Positions 20,001-29,158 of a stretch of 29,213 nucleotides of DNA are shown piece by piece (position 1 is the first letter of the stretch; every line of letters begins with the position of its first letter). The stretch covers positions 1-29,213 of the forward strand of contig NAVB01001219.1 of the NCBI GenBank assembly GCA_002179805.1, in the 5' to 3' direction. The DNA comes from Acanthamoeba lenticulata. Lineage: Eukaryota; Discosea; Longamoebia; Acanthamoebidae. The notes under the pieces were generated by a model. The model made no database searches. It was not told the DNA's origin and was given only the letters and a program-made list of their open reading frames with translations. The translations under genes and the position numbers were made by a program.

Positions 20001-23000
20001 TAGGTCCCCTCCCCCCCACCACCACTTCTATAGACGTTAACTTGGCGGATGGGGGTGGGGGGTTGGATCACAGAGGGCAAGGTCTACCAATGGGGAGGCG
20101 AGGGAGAGAGAGCCACCTGGCGGTTCTTTGGCCATGAGGGAAAGCTGCTTCCACGGCCCGTTCAGGGCCTCCTCGCTCATCGCCAAGTGTCTTCCGTCGC
20201 GCCGGCTTGCCTCCACGTCGCTGCGCTCACGCACACAGGTTGCTACCGTATCTCTCTCCCTTTTTTTTTTTTTGTTTGTTCTTTTCCCTCTCTCTCTCTC
20301 TCTCATGTTTCGTGGGCTTCCTTTCCCTCCCGCTCGTATTCTCATCGCCACCTCCACCACCATCGGGACTTGTATGTGTTGTATGCATGTATGTGCTCGG
20401 TGATTTATCTGGTTTGTGATTTGTTTTGTTTATGCGCACGTATGTGTGTTTGTGTGTACTGGGGCGTGTCCAGGCGTGCGCGGATCCGAGCAGGTCTACC
20501 TCTGGGGCGAGGAAGCCGCCCCGATCCATAAGGGCAGCACGTCACCTCATCCATTTCTGCCTCTCCAGGGCCTCCGCGTGACTCAACTCGCCTCCACAGC
20601 TCTCTCCACACTCGCCATCACCGGTACTTCTCTTTTTTTTTCTTCTTCTTTTCTCCTCTCTCTCTCTCTGCGCTGCCCTGGACCTCTCTCCTCCTCCTCC
20701 TCCTCTTCCTCCTTGTCTTCCTGTGCCGCGCAGAGTCCCTCTCTCTCTCTGCTCTCTCTCTCTCTCTCTCTTCCATCCACCCGTCCTCAGTACGATCCAA
20801 AGAAGGGACATGCTGAGCGTGGAGGGCGGTCTCCTTCTTCTTCTTCTTCCTCCTCCTCCTCGCCCTCGTCCTTGTCCTCGCCCCCCGTCTCATGATTCGC
20901 CGGGCCAGAGGAGCACGTGGCCTACGCATGGACGCTAGGCCGCGACACCCAGATGCGCGTGATCCAGTCGCCCTTCAATGATAAGCCCCTTCCAGTGGTG
21001 GAAGTGGCTTGCGGAGGCTCCCACACTCTGTTCCTCACCCGTACTTGTTCCCCCCCCCATTGGGACTGTGTCCACACAAACACACAAACACACATACACA
21101 CGCACACGCACACGCACACGCACACGCACACGCACACGCACGCGCACGCGCACGCGCATACGAAAACGGAGCAAAACACAAAACAAAACAAACCCATTGG
21201 CCAACTTTGTCATGTGGGGGGGGGGGGAGGAGCAAAGATCAAGGACTCGTGTTCTCTCACGGCGGGAACAGTTACGGACAGGTTCTCTTCTCTGCTCTTC
21301 CCTCCTTTTTTGCTGCAAGATCTAGAAGAATGATGGGGCGTGCATATGGGGATATGGCTAACAAGAGAGTGCGCGCTCACTAGAGAGGCACAGGGAACAC
21401 AGAAGCAGACGACAGTCCCACGCTGGTGTCCACGATCTCGCACGTTCGTCGAGTGGCATGTGGCGATAATCACTCGCTCTGCGTAACGAGTGAGGGCATG
21501 CTCTACACCTTTGGCCAGGCACGTATCTCCTCCTCCCCCTTCCTGCCCCCTCCCCCCTTCCATATTTATTTATTTATTTATTTATATATCCGCCGACAGT
21601 TACTGACAGACTGCTCTCTCTCTCTCTCTCTCGCTCTTACGACAATAACCACAATGATGCTCTCTGTCTACTGGGACCATGTGCTCACCAACCAGGGTAA
21701 ACACGGGCAGCTCGGACACGGCACGCGCACCGACTGCTGGGTCCCCACGCGCGTTGAAGCGCTTTCCGACGTCGTGGAGGTGCGGGGGGAGAGAGGAGAG
21801 AGGAGGAGAGAGGAGAGAGGAGAGAGAGGCATAATCACGCACACATAAACGACCTCCAGTCCCTTGCTCCCCCCCCCCAAATCCTCCTCACCAATGGGGG
21901 GGGGTGGCACGTGCAGGTGGCCGGTGGTGGTGGTCTCGGCGTGTCGCACTCAGTAGCTATCACTGCACGGGGCGAATGCTTCACGTGGGGCGGTGCGCGT
22001 GCACTCCTCCCTCCTCCCTCCTTACTCCCTCCCCCCCCTCTTCCCGCTCCATATCACTCCCCTCCTCCCTCCCTCCACTCTGCTTGGGCCCTCTTCTCCC
22101 CCCCTCCCCCTCCCAAACAAGGAAGGATGTGAGCGCACTCATGAAGAGAACGAGACCAAACACACTCACTTGAGGATAGAGAGAGAGAGAGAGAAAGAAA
22201 GAAAGAGCGGGATGGATTGGATGGATCAAGTAGGTCGGTAGATTGACGAAGAACGAGAAGCCGAGGAGAGGGACGAAGAGAAGCAAGTTCTCTGCCTCAC
22301 ACCCACCCTCCAGGCGGGAAGTACGGGCAACTGGGGCATGGGCCCGCTTCCTCCCATGACGAGCTGGTGCCTCGCCTCGTGGCTGCGCTTGCCGGCAGGC
22401 GCGTGGTGGGTGCTGCTTGCGGGTGGCTACACACTGCCCTCCTCGTTGGTACCCCCCCCCCCGAATCGTCACCTTGGTCACCAGTGTGTATCTGTGTGCC
22501 AAACACCCACAAGGATATGTCTTTTTATGTCTAAATATATATTTGCACACACGCGCACACACACGGCGCTCACACTCGCACACCCACCACATTCGTATGG
22601 CGCGTGGCTGCCGGGGGTTCTCGCGTGGCCGGTTCTGTGCGTGTCCCAACATGTGTTTTGGATTATGCCGTGTGCAGATGAACCTCCCATGTTGGCGGCG
22701 ACCAAGTGCCTCATGCAGGCCCGTGTCGCGGTCCGAGAGTGCACCGCGCTCGGCCTGTTTGAGGCGCTTCCCAATGAGCTGCTCTTCCTTGTGTTCTCCC
22801 TCCTCGACCTGAAAGGGCTGGGCCAACTAGCTCGCATTAACTCAACGTTCAAGATTGTTTCCGAGGGTGCGCAGAACTTGTCTGCCTTCTGCCTGCTGCC
22901 TGCTGCTGCTCTGAATCATCATCATCATCAGCCTCGCCATCATGATGAGTTGCTGATGTGCACATTCTGTGGCCTATCAGACGATGAGCTGTGGAGGCCC

Positions 23001-25079
23001 CTCTACGTGGCCCGGCGCCAGCAGATTAATCCCTGGATCAGCCCGGCACAGATGGCCACAGAAGTGGGGGCCATCGCAGCTCAGAGGCAGCCCTGGAAGA
23101 TGGCCTTCCGCGCCTCCTACGCTACGAATAGTTCCTCGTCGTCTACGTGCGCCCTCCCTCTTGCTTGTCCCCTCTCGCCGACGTTCATTTTTTGCTCCGT
23201 TTTCTTGCTTTCTCAGCTGGCGAGCCGCCCATGAATTTTTTTTTGCGGGCGGGGGGGGGGAGGCGAGTAGGCAGAGCTCCAGAACGTCGCAATCGAGCTG
23301 GAAGTCGGGCGGCGGACTGGCCTCCTTCCTGGGTCGCTCGTTTGTTGGGCGCCTCCTTACCGGCCAACGCGAGGTGCGCCTCCTCATGGTCGGGCTTGAC
23401 GCCTCGGGTACGAACTTTTCCCCACATACGATTTCTATTTTTCCTAAAATATATATTTACAAAAATGTTCATTGGGATTCATGAACCTTTCTGCTCTGTT
23501 CTGCTTCAAATCAAATGAAAAGGGTCATATCATCAAAAAATCTCCACTCACCACACGCTCCATCGCCTGGGCAGGCAAAACGACGATCCTGTACCGCCTC
23601 AAGTTGAACGAGGTGGTCACCACCATCCCCACCATCGGCACGCGCTTGTTTCCTCCTCCTCCTCCTCCTCCTGCTCCTTCTCTTCCTCTTCTTTTCCTTC
23701 CTCTCCCCCATATACCCATAAACCCATACATGGGTGGGGCACTGGCTTGCGTTCTCTTTTCCTCTCAGACGTCCAAACTATTGCCGATTTGGGGATCCCC
23801 CCACGTGGCCTGACGATGATCCCCCCCTCTTCTCTCTCTCTCTCTCTCGTGCTCACAGGGTTCAACGTGGGTCCGTGCGGGGGCGGCTCTCCCAACCCCC
23901 CTCCCCCCTCCTTCCTCTCCCTAATTCGGATCTGGTTGGGAGGGGGCTCCTTTCTTCTTCCTGCGAGGCACCGGGATTGGATGAGAGGGGAGGTTATTTA
24001 TGTTGGTGGGGGTGGTGGAGTGGTGGTGGACTGACCTCTTTCGTTGGTCCTGTCGTGTCATGACGGCAGAAACGGTGGAGTATCGCAATTACAATCTGAC
24101 CTTTTGGTTGGTGCCCCTCCCCCCCACTCTTTTCTTTCGGGCGTTGTTGTGCTTTTGTGAACCACAAGAGAGCTCTTCCCCCCCGGGTTCTCTCGTGGTT
24201 CACACTGATGGGGTTCTTCTTCTTCTTGTGTCCCTGGCTCTGCTCGCGCGTGTGTTTGGGGCCCCGGGGGGCTTGGGGCGGGGCAGGGATGTCGGAGGAC
24301 CCGACAAGGCACGTGAATGCTCATTCACTTCCGCGCACGTTCCTCGAGGCTGAGCTAACACCCTCTCCCCTCATGTCAATTGGGCCATCGTCCTTGGGGT
24401 TGGCACTTACACCAAATGAAGATTCGACCGTTGTGGCGGCACTACTACTGCAACACGCAAGGCGTCGTGATGGTGGTGGACTCCAACGACCGGTATGTGG
24501 TCCCCTCCCGCTTCTTTCTGTTTTCTCTTTCTCTCCTCTGTCGCCACCCCGCTGTAGTAGTAGTACCAGTGGCCTGTTCTGGGGGTGTTTGGCGTTTTAT
24601 CAAAAGATGTCGTTGTCTCATTCTGCTCGTCCCCCCCCCCCTCTCCTCTACCCAGAGAACGCGTGAGCGAGGCGGCAGATGAGCTGCACCTAATGCTCGC
24701 CGAGGACGAGCTTCGCGATTGTGTGTGCCTCATCTACGCGAATAAGCAGGACTTGCCAGGCGTGCGTGTGCACCTCTAGATACACACACACACACACACG
24801 CACGCACATCATCCGATTTGAGCCTCACGCCCTCTCTTCTTTCTCCTCGATTGCCAGGCGATGAATCCGAGCGAGGTCGCAGAACATCTGCGCCTGAGCA
24901 GTTTGCGGCGCACTCACCTCCACCTGCAGCCCTGCAGTGGCATCAGCGGTGCGCAGCCTCTTTTCACATACAACCCCTCAAACACGGGCCCTGACACTAC
25001 GGGCACCATGACCACAGGGGAGGGACTCCTAGAAGGCGCGGAGTGGCTTGTGGCAGCGCTCAACCACAAGCGCGGCTAG
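17060..25079 (+). CDS. Four-domain fusion: Kelch propeller, RCC1 propeller, F-box, Arf-type GTPase
   Basis: Phase-checked 28-exon model, 3552 nt, 1183 aa. Exons: 17060-17248, 17311-17519, 17618-17676, 17779-17991, 18113-18244, 18457-18561, 18721-19224, 19494-19594, 19808-19922, 20074-20238, 20474-20623, 20909-21040, 21244-21281, 21384-21518, 21696-21779, 21917-21992, 22314-22448, 22678-22866, 22981-23146, 23217-23407, 23575-23637, 23859-23870, 24070-24106, 24287-24308, 24422-24492, 24656-24761, 24858-24948 and 25018-25079. Residues 1-470 hold six Kelch blades, 471-847 seven RCC1 repeats, about 875-925 an F-box, and about 990-1183 an Arf GTPase. F-box proteins recruit substrates to SCF ubiquitin ligases via Skp1; propellers usually bind the substrate. 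Frame and phase hold across every domain junction, and no in-frame Met lies between the F-box exon and the Arf P-loop region. ATG 17072 is an alternative start. No function is known for this combination. Confidence 0.82.
17311..19224 (+). other. Kelch propeller part of the fusion gene
   Basis: Exons 2-7. Kelch blades are seen as [82 protein letters not shown] and [20 protein letters not shown]. The usual GG doublet and R-x-GH/H pattern are present in most. Exon 7 adds, between blades 5 and 6, a low-complexity insert with His runs, Gln/Lys runs and a long Glu run (about 18880-19080). Six blades is the usual number for a closed Kelch propeller. Confidence 0.85.
18412..18440. repeat. (CTG)n repeat in fusion-gene intron 5
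   Basis: About nine CTG units just upstream of the exon 6 acceptor. A similar CTG-rich stretch lies near the acceptor of intron 7 (about 19454-19490). Both fall in the polypyrimidine-tract position. Confidence 0.8.
21065..21165. repeat. (CA)n / (CACACG)n microsatellite in fusion-gene intron 12
   Basis: About 100 bases of CA and CACACG units degrading into CGCACG, within the intron 21041-21243. Confidence 0.9.
21562..21586. repeat. (TTTA)n repeat in fusion-gene intron 14
   Basis: About six TTTA units. A similar TTTA array sits in an intron of the HGSNAT-like gene at 8040-8062. Confidence 0.85.
22678..23146 (+). other. F-box part of the fusion gene
   Basis: Exons 18-19, joined by removing 22867-22980. 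The motif reads [20 protein letters not shown], then [20 protein letters not shown] followed by DELWRPLY, matching the F-box pattern of L-P-x-E-L, hydrophobic L-D-L, L-x-x-V/I-N and final L-W. It is followed by the common F-box tail [11 protein letters not shown]. Leaving the intron in keeps the frame but interrupts the motif with Leu/His-rich sequence. Confidence 0.82.
23217..25079 (+). other. Arf-type GTPase part of the fusion gene
   Basis: Exons 20-28. G1 is VGLDASGKTT, switch I TTIPTIGFNVETVEY, G3 [18 protein letters not shown]4 ANKQD and G5 about PCSGISG. Identity to canonical Arf is high (MLAEDELRD and SNDRERV are Arf-like word for word). Just before G1, [19 protein letters not shown] parallels the amphipathic N-terminal helix of Arf, but it is internal here, so there is no N-terminal Gly to myristoylate. 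The Gln that catalyses GTP hydrolysis in Arf (Gln71 in Arf1) is Pro, codon CCC at 24300-24302. Introns starting with GC follow exons 21 and 24. Confidence 0.88.
24157..24203. repeat. Inverted repeat (hairpin) in fusion-gene intron 23
   Basis: Arms 24157-24171 (GTGAACCACAAGAGA) and 24189-24203 (TCTCTCGTGGTTCAC) pair over 15 bp with a single mismatch and a loop of about 17 bases containing a C-run. It lies inside the intron 24107-24286 between the switch I and switch II exons. It does not form a tRNA cloverleaf. Confidence 0.75.
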
Positions 25080-25167
25080 GAGCCGGGACAAGTCACACCC
25101 GAAGCCGGTCGGCGAGCAAGGAGAATTTGTTGCGGCCTGGGGAAATAGAAATAGAAGCACCGCCTGA
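25080..25167. other. Convergent 88-base gap
   Basis: The stops of the fusion gene (plus) and the DUF4139-ubiquitin gene (minus) face each other across only 88 bases, so the two 3' UTRs almost certainly overlap as antisense. Confidence 0.6.
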
Positions 25168-28100
25168 TCAGCTCGCCGTCAGGGCCTCTCGGGCAACGCG
25201 AGCGAGCTTGGTCAGGGCAAATTGGCGGTCACCGAGCTCCTTGTCGCGTTGTAGCTTCGCTGTTTCGATGGCGTCGATCTCCTTTCTCGTGCTGATCAAG
25301 TCGTCCTCTTCCACGTTGAGATCGTTCAAGTATCTCTTCATCAAGTCGGAGTTGGTCATCTTGTCCAGCGACCTGATATTCTCGCGGAGTCTGTTCTGGT
25401 TTTGGAAGACCTTATCGATGTGGCGCTTGTGGTTGTCAATCTGCCGTTGCATCTCCGCAGTCGCAGCCCTGAGCTCGAGCACTTTCTGGGCTGCCGTGAG
25501 GATCTTTTCGTCCAGCAGCTTTCCGCCAACTGAGGAACCGGACGCCCAATCGCTGACCTGGCGGTCTGAGAACCTACACACACACACACAGACGCCTCCA
25601 TCAGCCCTCGTTCGTTGCGTCGTCTCCTCATTGGCATCGATGTTGAGGTGAGGAGATGATGCATCATCGTCGTGCACTTGCACGTGCCTTCCTGACTCCA
25701 GAGATTGGAGCGCTGCGTGAGCCTCCTCTCGGATGATGATGCCCTTGAAGATGTCGAGCGTCTTCTCTTCCATGGCGACGGCTAGCAGCAGGTCCGGAGC
25801 GCGCTGCTTGACGAATTGGACGAGGCTGCCCGTAGTGAGCAGATCTGTCGTGTAGGTCGCTTCCTCTGCCACCACGAACTCGATCTCCCCTTGCGGCGGC
25901 AGATAGAACTGTGGTGCGTATGTGCGTATGGGCGTGGTTCCCATGGGACAAGGTCTCCCGATTAGAGAAGGTCGACACACATGAACACCCCCCCCCCACA
26001 CACACATGATCAAGTAATGACCATGACTGACCGGGACGAGCGGGCTCTTCCTTATTCCCCCCCCCCCAACCCCACAAGGGCAAATCCCCTCCCGATCCCA
26101 TCCCGGGCGGTGAGTACCTGGAATCGGTTGAAGCCCGTCACGGACTTGATGCAGCTCTCCATGGTCTTGATGACGAATCCGCCATGGTTAACGTCCGCGT
26201 TGTGATCGATGTAGAACTTGTTGATCGCTCTGTCCGTGGAGTTGTTTTTGACCGTATACCGCGTTCGCCTGACCTTCAAGTGGGTCTGGCGGCATCCGAC
26301 CGGCCTGCGGTTCGAGCCAGTGGAGTAGAGGATGCCGATACCCTTGATGTTGTCCTCCTGCAACTCGGACGGCATCGCCTTCACGATGCTGACGGTGGAG
26401 TCATAGCCGTAGGGGATCAGCTGGTCGTCCCCTATGTATGGATTAAGGGTCGCGTGCATTCCAAAAGGGGAGTGTGTGTGTGTGTGTGTGCGGATCGGTC
26501 GAGTTAAAACAACTGACCCCAAACCACCAATGGTGAGGAGGAGGGGGAGAGGGAGAGACAGAGAGAGAAAGGGAACGCACCAGGCAGCATCGGCGTAAAC
26601 TGGCTCTGTGACACGAACCGCCCGTCCTCGAGCACGGAGATGAGGCCCGGGGCGAGCACTTGGCCAGTCGAGTTCTTCAGGTGGACCGCGCGCACCGCGT
26701 TCAGCTCGTTGATGCGGGAGTCGTACACGAGCACGAGATCGCCCTCCACAGCCGACGATGCGATGGGCACCAGGCAGCTCTCCTTGGCCCTGATGGTAAC
26801 TGGCACGCTGATGTCGTAGATGACGTGCTTGGCCAGGCCGCTCATCTGGGCGGCGTCCAACGACTCGAACTCTTCGTCCCCGCTGCGAGAGGAGGCAGAA
26901 GAGGAGGAGGAGGAGGAGCTGGAGTTGGCGTCGTTCTCGCCCGCAACACATCCGCGCAGGCGGAGCACCAAGTGGAGGGTGGACTCCTTCTGGATGTTGT
27001 ACTCGGCGAGCGTGCGGCTCTCCTCGAGCTGCTTGCCAGCGAAGATCAAGCGTTGCTGGTCGGGAGGAATTCCTTCCTTGTCCTGCAGCTTGTGCTTGAC
27101 GGTCTCGATGGAGTCGGAGGAACTCACCTCCAGGGTGATGGACTTGCCGGTGAGGGTCTTGATGAAGATCTGCATCGAGCTGCCGGAGGCGCTGGTCCGC
27201 TCCGCCCCACTCCTGCTTCCTCCGCCTCCTCCGCCAGCGCCGGCAGGCTTCTTGACCTCGTTGCTGCTGATCTCGAGCTCGTTGGCCACCAGGCGCAGCC
27301 GGATGCTGTTCCAGTCCTGAGCCGAGGCGTTCTTCACTTGACCGAACATGTGGAGGTGAAGTTCGGGCTGGCCGCAGCTGCTGTTCTGCTCGGCCCCGGT
27401 TCTGCGTTCTTTGTCCTGATGCGGCTCCTCCTTGGCCCTTTCCTTGCCCTTGGCCAGTTCGTCGGCGCGGGCGCTGCGTTCGAGAGACTCGTCGCTGGGG
27501 ATCTCCAGGCGGTAACTGCACTTCCACTCCTCCGTGCGGTCGATGTAGGACACCTTGAAGTGGCCTCCCGCGCGCACGCCTGGGCCCGTGGTGGAGAAAT
27601 GGATGCTCGTGGTGCCCGTAGCGACCTGCACCGGCTTTCTGGCCTCGTAGAGCTTGGACAGCATCTGCAGCAGTTGGCCCTGCAGGTAGGTATCCAGCAA
27701 GCGGACGCTCTTCAAGTCCTTGAGCAAAACACGGCGAAGGTCATTGCCGTTAACCAATACGCACAGCTGCTTCTCCACGAGGGTGCCGTTTTCGATAGGC
27801 ACCACCCGATCCTCCACGGTGAACACGATCCCTGTTGTTGTATGTGTTTTGTAGGTAATAAATGTTGTGTTTTTTGGTTAGGGTCTTGAAAGGGGGATAG
27901 GCTTGGGCCCTAGCGTACCGCTGACGGTGTGGTCTTCCTTGGAGTCGGCCTGGGTAGTGTACTCCACAGGTGTGCCGGCACACGACTTGAGGAAGTCGGC
28001 GAAGGAGTCGCTCTTGAACTGGAAGGTCTCCTCGTGCCTGTCGCGCGCCTTTATCGTCTCGTGCAGCTCGCTGTCGTAGTTGACCAGCACCAGCCCAGGA

Positions 28101-28285
28101 GAGCGGACGGACAGAGTATCGACGATGAGGTTCTTGGACTTGAGGGGAATGTCCAACTTGGTGCAGAAGGTGGGAGGCGCAGAAGACGTTGCTGGGGTGG
28201 TGTCGTTGTTGGGAAAGGGGGCCACGAGCTCGTAGAACGCCAGGTCGTTCTTGTAGAGCGTCACGTTGGCGAGCTGCAGCGCCAT
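25168..28285 (-). CDS. DUF4139-type protein with an inserted ubiquitin domain
   Basis: Phase-checked 5-exon model on minus: 28285-27919, 27831-26581, 26431-26118, 25908-25688 and 25573-25168; 2559 nt, 852 aa. An in-frame ATG at 28366 would add 27 residues; 28285 puts [13 protein letters not shown] near the N-terminus. The surrounding protein follows the DUF4139 (mucoidy inhibitor A-like) beta-rich pattern: [19 protein letters not shown] before the insert, then [60 protein letters not shown] and [20 protein letters not shown]. Residues 342-417 are a full ubiquitin fold. The last 130 residues are a long coiled coil ([17 protein letters not shown]). Biochemical function of DUF4139 eukaryotic proteins is not established. 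No signal peptide or membrane segment is seen. The last intron starts with GC. It converges with the F-box/Arf fusion gene. Confidence 0.82.
26948..27175 (-). other. Ubiquitin fold embedded in the DUF4139 protein
   Basis: 76 codons beginning [17 protein letters not shown] and ending [11 protein letters not shown], with [16 protein letters not shown] in the middle. It is close to canonical ubiquitin. All seven lysines (6, 11, 27, 29, 33, 48 and 63) and Met1 are kept, as are Leu8, Ile44 and Val70 of the hydrophobic patch. Position 76 is Cys instead of Gly, and sequence continues into a Ser-rich linker and back into DUF4139. A Gly/Ser linker also precedes it. It lies wholly within one exon. Confidence 0.93.
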
Positions 28286-28442
28286 GTCTGAGGTTGCGAG
28301 GTGGAGTCGAGCAAAGGAGCGAAACAGCTCTGTGGCCAGTTTCTTGCCAGATAATGTCTGCTTCACTTAAACTTCTTTCTTTCAGGAAGGTTGGACGTCC
28401 AAATTCAAGAGTTACCCTGCAACCATTGCGGCACCGCGAACA
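28286..28442. promoter_or_regulatory. Intergenic gap between membrane protein and DUF4139-ubiquitin genes
   Basis: 157 bases between two tandem minus genes. It should hold the DUF4139 gene promoter unless that gene starts at 28366. A T-rich stretch (TTCTTTCTTTC) lies near 28373-28383. Confidence 0.4.
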
Positions 28443-29158
28443 TCATTTTGTGGCACCCCGGGCGGACCACCACAAGCGAAGGCTGCGCCACACAAGAAGG
28501 ACCAAGGGCCAGACGAGCACCACAGCCAGGAGGCACACGACGCAGAGGTTCAGCGCGAGAGCGAGAACCACCAGCGTGCTGTTGAACCCTTGGCTCTCCT
28601 GAAGCTCATCTGCATAGGTGGTGCCTTCAAGAAGGTAGCTCACGATCAGGCCCACCTGGCCGTGGTTCCGCCACGCCGTCTGCGCACTAAAGGTCACCGT
28701 CACCGTCAGAAGGGCCAGCTCCTCCATCCGATTCTCGATCACCTTTTTAAAGGGCTGCACCACATTCATTCATTCATGCCCCCCCCCCAACCCACACCCA
28801 CATCCACATCCGTGTAGCGCGTCAGTAGTCCGCGCACATACACGAGAGACAGGAACGAGAGAGAGAGAGAGAGAGAGAATAAAGAAAGAGACGAGAGAGA
28901 TCCCCTAAGGGTGGGGTCCGGGCCGAGAGAAGAGCGAGGAGGGGTCCGGGGAGGGAGGGAGGGAAGGGGGGCGGACGTGCCTGCATGATGAACTGGAAGC
29001 AGAGCGAGAAGAGAAGCACCACAAAGATGAGGCTCGCACGCCACGGGGTGTGAAGGGGCACGACGGAGATCACCAGGGCGAGCGCCAGGCGTCTCGCGAT
29101 CACCATCATCTCGAACCAGTAGTAGTCAGGCTTGTAGCAATAGTACAAGTGGCCCAGC
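28443..29158 (-). CDS. C-terminal part of a multi-pass membrane protein (gene continues beyond the window)
   Basis: Two exons on minus are readable: 29158-28981 and 28754-28443, joined in phase. They encode LGHLYYCYKPDYYWFEMMVI, ARRLALALVISVVPL, a second hydrophobic helix ending FQFIMQ, then PFKKVIENRMEELALLTVTV, and a last hydrophobic helix (LVVLALALNLCVVCLLAVVL) before the stop. The pattern of Tyr-rich, Y-W-F-E, R-R-L, then a PF-x(5)-EN-x-x-E element between helices resembles the C-terminal channel-like region of large extracellular-repeat membrane proteins of protists; I cannot name the family with certainty. The intron between the exons starts with GC (CAG then GCACGT) and has C and G tracts. 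The upstream part, including any ectodomain, lies outside the window. Confidence 0.65.
28858..28880. repeat. (GA)n repeat in the last intron
   Basis: About eleven GA units on plus, in the middle of the intron between the two readable exons of the membrane protein gene. Confidence 0.85.

Larger units (their letters stand above)
19494..22448 (+). other. RCC1 propeller part of the fusion gene (seven repeats)
   Basis: Exons 8-17. Repeat starts are [87 protein letters not shown] and [18 protein letters not shown]. Repeats end in the typical V-ACG-x-H-x-L/V-T pattern, for example [14 protein letters not shown] and [14 protein letters not shown]. Repeats 2-4 are the most degenerate. The 38-nt exon 21244-21281 is needed to complete repeat 5. 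RCC1 itself is the GEF for Ran, but many RCC1-like propellers only bind protein or chromatin, so GEF activity is not implied. Confidence 0.88.

Noticed and set aside
21065..21165. CA/CACACG repeat as a CRISPR-like or coding array
   Set aside because: It is a simple microsatellite inside an intron, with no spacers and no conserved repeat unit longer than six bases.
24157..24203. Hairpin as a tRNA or snRNA gene
   Set aside because: Only one stem is present, with no D, anticodon or T arms and no A/B boxes. It lies within an intron.
23147..25079. Arf as a separate, independent gene
   Set aside because: No in-frame start lies before the P-loop, exon phase matches the F-box exon exactly, and the first Arf exon begins with residues (TWRAAHEFF) that continue the F-box tail. 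Kept as the main test of the fusion claim.
26948..27175. A standalone ubiquitin gene on the minus strand
   Set aside because: The frame is open on both sides within one 1251-base exon. It lacks the C-terminal Gly-Gly and is flanked by DUF4139 sequence that resumes after it.
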